A stretch of 19,961 nucleotides of DNA from positions 1 to 19,961 of the forward strand of contig BNXB01000022.1 in assembly GCA_025999255.1 (NCBI GenBank), given 5' to 3'. A program made the translations under genes and the position numbers. Below, piece after piece: positions 15,395-19,961 of this stretch. This DNA comes from Bacteroidia bacterium (GTDB taxonomy: Bacteria; Bacteroidota; Bacteroidia; Bacteroidales; Azobacteroidaceae). Position 1 is the first letter of the stretch. Every line of letters begins with the position of its first letter. The notes below the pieces were generated by a model that saw nothing but the letters and a program-made list of their open reading frames with translations, ran no database searches and was not told the DNA's origin.

Positions 15395-16513
15395 TTATTT
15401 CGTTGGATTTTTCGATTTCGGATCGATGATATTTCCCCTGATTTTATCAGTGAGGGTGATACCTTCTCTGATTTCCATTTTAATACCATCCGATAATCCT
15501 ACTTTAACGTATTTGCGATCAAAAGTTTGTTCGGGAACTTCGGTTTTTACCACGTAAATGAAGGCCGAGTCATTGGAAAATTCCACGGAGCTTTCCGGAA
15601 CAGTAATTACACTGTCTGCTTTTTCAAGTACAATCTCGGCGTTAGCGCTGTATCCCGCTCTGACATAAACGCTATCGGGAATTTTAGCTGCAGCTTTCAA
15701 CTCAAAAAGAATAGCTCCGTTTTCTTCCACTCCTTTTGGAGCAACATATTCCAGGATTGCTGTGAATTTTTTACTGTTTAATGCTCCGATAGTTAATGTG
15801 ATAGGCATCCCCTCTTTAACTTTTCCTACTTCTGTTTCATCCAGTTTCCCTTTGAAAATCATATCTCCCATATCAGCTACGGAGGCAATAGTTGTTCCGT
15901 CGTTGAATGTGTTGGCCTGGATTACAGAATTTCCCGCTTTAATAGGAACATCCAGAATCATCCCTGTAATGGTAGAGCGGATTTGAGTATTACTCAACTG
16001 GGCAAATTTCTTGGAAATACCGTCTTTTACGATATCTAAAGCATCCTGAGCGTTTTCACGTTCTTCCACCGCTTTTTTATAAGTAGCTTCCGATGCTTCA
16101 AATTCACCTTTCGAAATTACTTTGTTTTGATATAATTTTGTCTGACGGTCAAATTCCAGTTTTGCCTGGGTAAGATTGATATCGGCTACCTTCAGTCGTG
16201 ATTCGGCAGAGTTTAGCTGTCCCATTTCCGGAATAACTTTTACTTTGGCAATGACATCTCCTGCTTTGATCATTTCTCCTGCTTCTTTCAAAACTTCCGA
16301 AACAATTCCTGAAATCTGGGGTTTAATGAGGATCTCATCACGGGGTTCTACTTTCCCGGTCGCTACGGTTTTATTCTCAATAGACCCTTTCTCAGGAGTA
16401 ATAATTTCATATCGGACTACGGTAGGACGTGACTTTTGCCAGAGAAACATAAATGTTCCCAGTACCACCAGACCGATGAAGACAAAAAGGATGATTTTAC
16501 CTACTTTTTTCAT
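15395..16513 (-). CDS. HlyD/MacA-type periplasmic adaptor of an efflux pump
   Basis: The 372-residue product has an N-terminal membrane anchor (about 6-25) and a beta-barrel/lipoyl region (about 35-95, with ATGKVEPRDEILIKPQISGI and EAGEMIKAGDVIAKV). A helical hairpin lies at about 98-175, rich in Ala, Glu, Lys and Gln. The second lipoyl half follows (IRSTITGMILDVPIKAGNSV at about 178-197), then a C-terminal barrel and membrane-proximal region. This is the standard membrane-fusion-protein layout. It would bridge the inner-membrane ABC permeases and the TolC-type channel. It follows the second permease gene by 57 nt, and the channel gene begins 19 nt after its stop. Between permease and adaptor lies a well-formed AGGAGG followed by an ATG and only seven codons, probably fortuitous. 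Confidence 0.93.
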   Translation of the reverse strand: MKKVGKIILFVFIGLVVLGTFMFLWQKSRPTVVRYEIITPEKGSIENKTVATGKVEPRDEILIKPQISGIVSEVLKEAGEMIKAGDVIAKVKVIPEMGQLNSAESRLKVADINLTQAKLEFDRQTKLYQNKVISKGEFEASEATYKKAVEERENAQDALDIVKDGISKKFAQLSNTQIRSTITGMILDVPIKAGNSVIQANTFNDGTTIASVADMGDMIFKGKLDETEVGKVKEGMPITLTIGALNSKKFTAILEYVAPKGVEENGAILFELKAAAKIPDSVYVRAGYSANAEIVLEKADSVITVPESSVEFSNDSAFIYVVKTEVPEQTFDRKYVKVGLSDGIKMEIREGITLTDKIRGNIIDPKSKNPTK

Positions 16514-16570
16514 AATGCTTCTTCTTTATTATTGTTTATTATATTATTTTCATTTCTTTCATTTATCCTC

Positions 16571-17830
16571 CTATTCCTCCCTGATAGCATCAATCGCCTT
16601 GATTTGCAATGCCCTCTGTGCGGGTATTGCTCCTGCCAGTAATCCGCAGATAAGCAATACAACCATAGATATTATTGCCGTATTGAACGGCACTACCGGG
16701 TCTCCGAAAAATACGTGTCCTTCTGTTGCTGCGGCTTCAATACCTGCACCCACGGCTCCCAGAATTCCGACTCCCAGACAGAGGCCTAGAGTTCCGGCCA
16801 TAGCCGTTAACACGAGACTTTCGGATAGAACTTGCTTCATAATGACTGAAGGTTTGGCTCCTAAAGCCCTTCTGACGCCAATTTCACGTGTGCGCTCCTT
16901 TACAGTTACCAGCATGATATTACTGACGCCAATCACGCCGGCAAGTAATGTTCCCAAACCCACTACCCAAATAATAATACCGATTCCCAGGAACAAATAA
17001 TCAAAAATCTGAAATTGCTTTTGAAGATTGAACGATCCGACCGCTTTGGTATCGTTGGGAGCAATGTCGTGCTGGACTTTCAGTACTTCGATGATCCGTT
17101 TTTCCAATTCTTCCGCCGTATATCCTTTTTTTGCCGTAGCGCCGAACATGTGTACCGCATCGCCGTAGTTACTGATTTGCTGTAAGGTTGTGAATGGTAT
17201 AACTACCCGTTCGGACGATCGTCCACCTATGCTGATGTTCGAAACCCCTGCCGATACGCCGATCACCTGATAATAAATGCCATTGACACGGACATAGTGT
17301 CCTACCGGGTTTTCCCCTCTCTTGAAGAGTTCCGTATATACATCCGTTCCGAGTACGCAAACTTTCCGTTTATTGAGAATATCGACTTCATTGATGAAGC
17401 GTCCGAATTTCATTCGCTGCTGTTCGATTTTCAGATAATCAGGATAATAACCTATGACCCCAAAGCTCCCCGCCTTATCGTCCCTGGCGACATTATTTGT
17501 CCCGCGAGGGCCCCAAATCGTCGGAGATATAGCATCCAGTTCCTTGATTGATTTTTTTATAGCGACAATGTCCTGATTACGTATATTCCATTTACGTCCT
17601 TTTCTAAAACCTTTATACGGCTCGCTGGTTAATTCGTCGAAAAAGAAACAGGAATTTGTTGCGAATCCGTCGATTCCCTGCATCATTCCTGATTGTAATC
17701 CTTTTCCTGCTCCAAGCATGATGACGAGCATAAATATACCCCAAAATACACCGAACCCGGTCAGTACGCTCCTGAACTTGTTACGGGTGATGGTGACCCA
17801 TATTTCCTGAAATCTGTCTAAATCAAACAC
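16571..17830 (-). CDS. MacB-type ABC transporter permease (second of two)
   Basis: The 419-residue product has one N-terminal membrane segment (about 21-43), a large periplasmic MacB core domain (about 45-270) and three C-terminal FtsX-type segments. The conserved cytoplasmic stretch KERTREIGVRRALGA follows the second segment (about 311-325). It ends with the usual AIDAIREE. No ATPase domain is fused, unlike Escherichia coli MacB, so it must use the separate ATPase at 19132-19806. The start is a GTG at 17830: the nearby ATG at 17835 is in another frame, and MFDLDRFQEIW is a normal beginning for this family. It lies 33 nt after the first permease gene, and that gap contains AATTATG heptamers. 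With the sister permease it probably forms a heterodimer. Confidence 0.92.
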   Translation of the reverse strand: MFDLDRFQEIWVTITRNKFRSVLTGFGVFWGIFMLVIMLGAGKGLQSGMMQGIDGFATNSCFFFDELTSEPYKGFRKGRKWNIRNQDIVAIKKSIKELDAISPTIWGPRGTNNVARDDKAGSFGVIGYYPDYLKIEQQRMKFGRFINEVDILNKRKVCVLGTDVYTELFKRGENPVGHYVRVNGIYYQVIGVSAGVSNISIGGRSSERVVIPFTTLQQISNYGDAVHMFGATAKKGYTAEELEKRIIEVLKVQHDIAPNDTKAVGSFNLQKQFQIFDYLFLGIGIIIWVVGLGTLLAGVIGVSNIMLVTVKERTREIGVRRALGAKPSVIMKQVLSESLVLTAMAGTLGLCLGVGILGAVGAGIEAAATEGHVFFGDPVVPFNTAIISMVVLLICGLLAGAIPAQRALQIKAIDAIREE

Positions 17831-17840
17831 GACATTTAAA

Positions 17841-17868
17841 AATTATGAATTATGAATTATGAATCATT
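17841..17868. repeat. Tandem AATTATG heptamers between the permease genes
   Basis: Three perfect AATTATG copies (17841-17847, 17848-17854, 17855-17861) are followed by a degenerate AATCATT. They occupy most of the 33-nt gap between the two permease genes and run just past the stop codon of the first permease (17864-17866). The 7-bp period and AATT core are shared with the inverted repeat upstream of the sigma gene. Confidence 0.85.
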
Positions 17869-19135
17869 CTGCTCTCATGGCTTCCACTGCAGTTACTTTT
17901 ACTGCTTTTCGCGCAGGGAAATATCCGGCAATGACTCCGGCGCAGACCAACAGTATGGTTGCTCCTCCTGCAACAGCCAGATCTACAGTGGGATTTCTGA
18001 AAATACTGAATTCCCGATCTCCTCCGGCTGCGGCCTGGGACATTTCCATGCCATAATTAATCAACTCACTGAGTCCTATTCCGAAAACCATCCCGATATA
18101 CCCGAACACAGAAGTAATCAGGATGGATTCCATCAGAATAAGTTGCAATATGGAGGCCGGTTTGGCTCCCAATGCTTTACGGATACCAAATTCCCGTGTG
18201 CGTTCACGCACGGTGATGAGCATAATATTACTGACGCCTACGACACCGGCAATTAAAGTCCCGATACCGATTATCCATACAAAAAAGTTGATTCCGTTGA
18301 ATATTCCCATTGTTTGGAGGTAATTTTCAAGACTGTTATACATTCCGATGGCGCGAGTGTCGTCGGGATGGAACTGATGAAGTGACGCAAGTTTTTTCCG
18401 GAGCCCTTTTTCAAAGTTCTCGTTCGCTTCTTTCGTTTCTAATCCATTGATGCTGAATGAAATACTTCCAAATCCCCAGCCCCGGTTATATAATAATTGG
18501 GCTGTGGTAAAAGGAACATAGGCCCGGTTCTGGTTTCCCCATTCATTCCCTTCGTAAACTCCGATAACTTTAAAGTTCAAACTGTTGGATGTAATCATTT
18601 TTCCCAAAGGGTCTTCGTCCTTGAACAAAGCTTCTTTCATCCGTTTGTTGATGACTGCCACTTTACGGCGTTCTTTCATGTCTGCATCGTTAATGAACCT
18701 GCCCTTATTGTCTTTGATTTTAATTCCGGATATGGTCTTTTCTTCGGGATATACTCCTTCGAAATTACAATTGATGGATTCGAAATTGTAGCTGGCCATC
18801 GTATTTGCCCAGGTTCTCGGAACAATTTCATCGACTTCTTTGAATTGAGTATCCAATAGATCGTAGTCTTTCTGATCGAGTGAGATCCGGCGATTTGAAG
18901 AATTTCCCTGATAAGGCATAGAAGTCCTTCTTGGCCATATTTCTATCGTATTGATAGCCCTATCGCCGAAATTGGATATCACCCCGTTTTTCAATCCGTT
19001 TCCGGAGGCCAGCAGGATAATCAGCATAAAGATTCCCCAGGCGACCGAAAAACCTGTTAGAAAAGTGCGGAGTTTATTTTTTTTAATGGTACTTAATATC
19101 TCCATCCAGTTATCAATGTCGAATATCCCTCTCAT
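17864..19135 (-). CDS. MacB-type ABC transporter permease (first of two)
   Basis: The 423-residue product has the same plan as its neighbour: membrane segment at about 21-44, periplasmic MacB core domain (about 46-278), then three FtsX-type segments (about 283-308, 329-357 and 386-408). The family stretch RERTREFGIRKALGA sits at 310-324 and the end reads VEAMRAE. It lacks an ATPase domain. MacB-type permeases do not form a classical transport tunnel; they couple ATP hydrolysis to periplasmic movements that push substrate through the adaptor and channel. Its ATG overlaps the stop of the ATPase gene by 4 nt, implying coupled translation. It is clearly related to, but different from, the permease encoded next, consistent with a gene duplication giving a heterodimer. 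Confidence 0.93.
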   Translation of the reverse strand: MRGIFDIDNWMEILSTIKKNKLRTFLTGFSVAWGIFMLIILLASGNGLKNGVISNFGDRAINTIEIWPRRTSMPYQGNSSNRRISLDQKDYDLLDTQFKEVDEIVPRTWANTMASYNFESINCNFEGVYPEEKTISGIKIKDNKGRFINDADMKERRKVAVINKRMKEALFKDEDPLGKMITSNSLNFKVIGVYEGNEWGNQNRAYVPFTTAQLLYNRGWGFGSISFSINGLETKEANENFEKGLRKKLASLHQFHPDDTRAIGMYNSLENYLQTMGIFNGINFFVWIIGIGTLIAGVVGVSNIMLITVRERTREFGIRKALGAKPASILQLILMESILITSVFGYIGMVFGIGLSELINYGMEMSQAAAGGDREFSIFRNPTVDLAVAGGATILLVCAGVIAGYFPARKAVKVTAVEAMRAE

Positions 19136-19806
19136 ACCGTAGCTTCTATGGATTCTATGATTCCGTCTTTCAAACGGATGATTTTATTGGTAGAGTTTGC
19201 TACCGATTGTTCGTGAGTAACGATAATCATCGTCATCCCTGTACTGTTGACGTCTTTTAAAATTTGCATGACTTCTTCCGAAGTAATACTATCCAGAGCT
19301 CCTGTCGGTTCATCGGCCAGGATAATCTGGGGTTGTGCAATCAGGGCGCGGGCAATGGCTACACGTTGTTTTTGCCCTCCTGAAAGTTCGTTAGGCATGT
19401 GATCCCACCATTCCTTCAGTCCCAATCGATCCAGGTATTCGAGAGCCATGTTGTTCCGTTTTTTGCGCCCAATACCTTGATAATAAAGCGGTAATGCCAC
19501 ATTTTCCATCGCATTCTTGAATGTGATCAAATTAAATGACTGGAAAATAAATCCGATCATCTTATTTCTGATCTCAGCCGCTTTGGTTTCACTCAGGTTG
19601 CGGATAAGTAGATTGTTTAGACGGTATTCCCCGTCGTCGTAATTATCCAGAACTCCCAGAATGTTCAAAAGAGTGGATTTCCCGGAACCGGATGCACCCA
19701 TGATGGATACCATTTCACCCTTATCAATATCGAGATCTATACCTTTCAATACGTGTAGAGGAGCGCCATTGAAATAGGTCTTATTAATGTTTTTTAGTGA
19801 AATCAT
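19132..19806 (-). CDS. ABC transporter ATP-binding protein, MacB/LolD-type
   Basis: The 224-residue product is a stand-alone nucleotide-binding subunit. It has Walker A GASGSGKS (37-44), Q-loop Q89 in [10 protein letters not shown], signature LSGGQKQR (141-148), Walker B IILADE (161-166) with the following PTGALD D-loop, and switch histidine H198 in VTHE. These features and its size match the LolD/MacB-N/FtsE-like group that powers FtsX-fold permeases. It is the first gene of the efflux operon, with the two permease genes following directly and the first overlapping by 4 nt. A promoter box lies about 105 nt upstream, together with a palindrome near the window edge. The exported compound cannot be predicted; drugs, peptides or lipoproteins are all known for the family. 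Confidence 0.95.
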   Translation of the reverse strand: MISLKNINKTYFNGAPLHVLKGIDLDIDKGEMVSIMGASGSGKSTLLNILGVLDNYDDGEYRLNNLLIRNLSETKAAEIRNKMIGFIFQSFNLITFKNAMENVALPLYYQGIGRKKRNNMALEYLDRLGLKEWWDHMPNELSGGQKQRVAIARALIAQPQIILADEPTGALDSITSEEVMQILKDVNSTGMTMIIVTHEQSVANSTNKIIRLKDGIIESIEATV

Positions 19807-19911
19807 TATCTGACTTATGATGTTAGTTTTCTTTATTGACGAAAAAATATTCTATTTATAACAAATGAAACTCAAAATTTCTTATTTGACTTTCATATTT
19901 ATAATTGGTTA

Positions 19912-19919
19912 CAAATATA
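19912..19919 (-). promoter_or_regulatory. Probable promoter -7 box of the efflux operon
   Basis: On the minus strand TATATTTG matches TAnnTTTG, about 105 nt before the ATG at 19806, implying a leader of roughly 100 nt. The only upstream TTTG (minus strand, 19945-19948) is 25 nt away, longer than usual, and lies within the palindrome at 19932-19952. Confidence 0.5.
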
Positions 19920-19931
19920 TGAGATTATTTA

Positions 19932-19952
19932 GTACCTTGTATTGCAAAGTAC
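19932..19952. promoter_or_regulatory. Palindromic operator-like sequence upstream of the efflux operon
   Basis: Arms GTACCTTG and CAAAGTAC flank a 5-bp centre (TATTG), with 7 of 8 arm positions complementary. It lies 12 bp upstream of the -7 box and covers the place where a -33 element would be, a good position for a repressor. A dimeric regulator such as a PadR- or MarR-type protein would fit, but none is encoded within the window, so the identity is open. Confidence 0.5.
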
Positions 19953-19961
19953 AATATATTA

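Noticed and set aside
16539..16562. Seven-codon leader ORF with a strong AGGAGG before the adaptor gene
   Set aside because: On the minus strand it would encode MKEMKII. Bacteroidota rely little on Shine-Dalgarno pairing, and the AT-rich gap makes such a short frame likely by chance.
16176..17000. 274-aa open frame on the plus strand
   Set aside because: It runs antisense across the adaptor and permease genes and has low-complexity Ser/Thr/Pro/Ile composition typical of a shadow frame.

Overview
This window looks like chromosomal DNA from a Bacteroidota member, most likely order Bacteroidales. The evidence is an ECF sigma/FecR pair with a C-terminal DUF4974-type domain, several proteins with a carboxypeptidase-regulatory-like (CarboxypepD_reg) domain, an STN domain, and start-proximal promoter boxes of the form TAnnTTTG rather than TATAAT. 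No rRNA, tRNA or CRISPR array was seen. Genus cannot be fixed by eye.

Layout. Positions 1-380 hold the 3' remnant of an IS21-family element: the C-terminal end of an IstB helper ATPase and two tandem terminal repeats. Positions 1-76 show no gene. Positions 381-523 hold no recognisable gene. From 524 to 8450 all genes run on the minus strand. In transcription order these are an M20 deacylase overlapping a GNAT/FemAB-like acyltransferase, a secreted CarboxypepD_reg protein (424 aa), an ECF sigma factor, a FecR anti-sigma factor, an STN+CarboxypepD_reg protein (513 aa) that is a paralogue of the 424-aa protein, and a separately promoted CarboxypepD_reg+Kelch protein. A divergent promoter region at 8451-8510 separates these from three plus-strand genes: a long-chain acyl-CoA ligase, the tRNA t6A enzyme TsaD, and a small multi-pass membrane protein. 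Positions 12211-19806 are again minus strand: a compact tripartite efflux operon (ABC ATPase, two MacB-type permeases, HlyD/MacA-type adaptor, TolC-type outer-membrane channel) followed after 9 nt by a Uup-type ABC-F ATPase.

Functional reading. The efflux operon has a complete set of parts for moving a substrate from the periplasm or inner membrane across the outer membrane. It is preceded by a TAnnTTTG promoter with a palindromic, operator-like sequence just upstream at the window edge. The sigma/FecR locus is the least ordinary part. The gene directly after fecR, where a TonB-dependent transducer usually sits, encodes a protein with the STN signalling domain but no outer-membrane barrel. 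It is related to the protein encoded just before the sigma gene. Between that upstream paralogue and the sigma gene lies a 36-bp near-perfect inverted repeat made of AATT-containing heptamers. I consider this non-barrel cell-surface-signalling-like locus the best candidate for an under-described system here; its role is inference.
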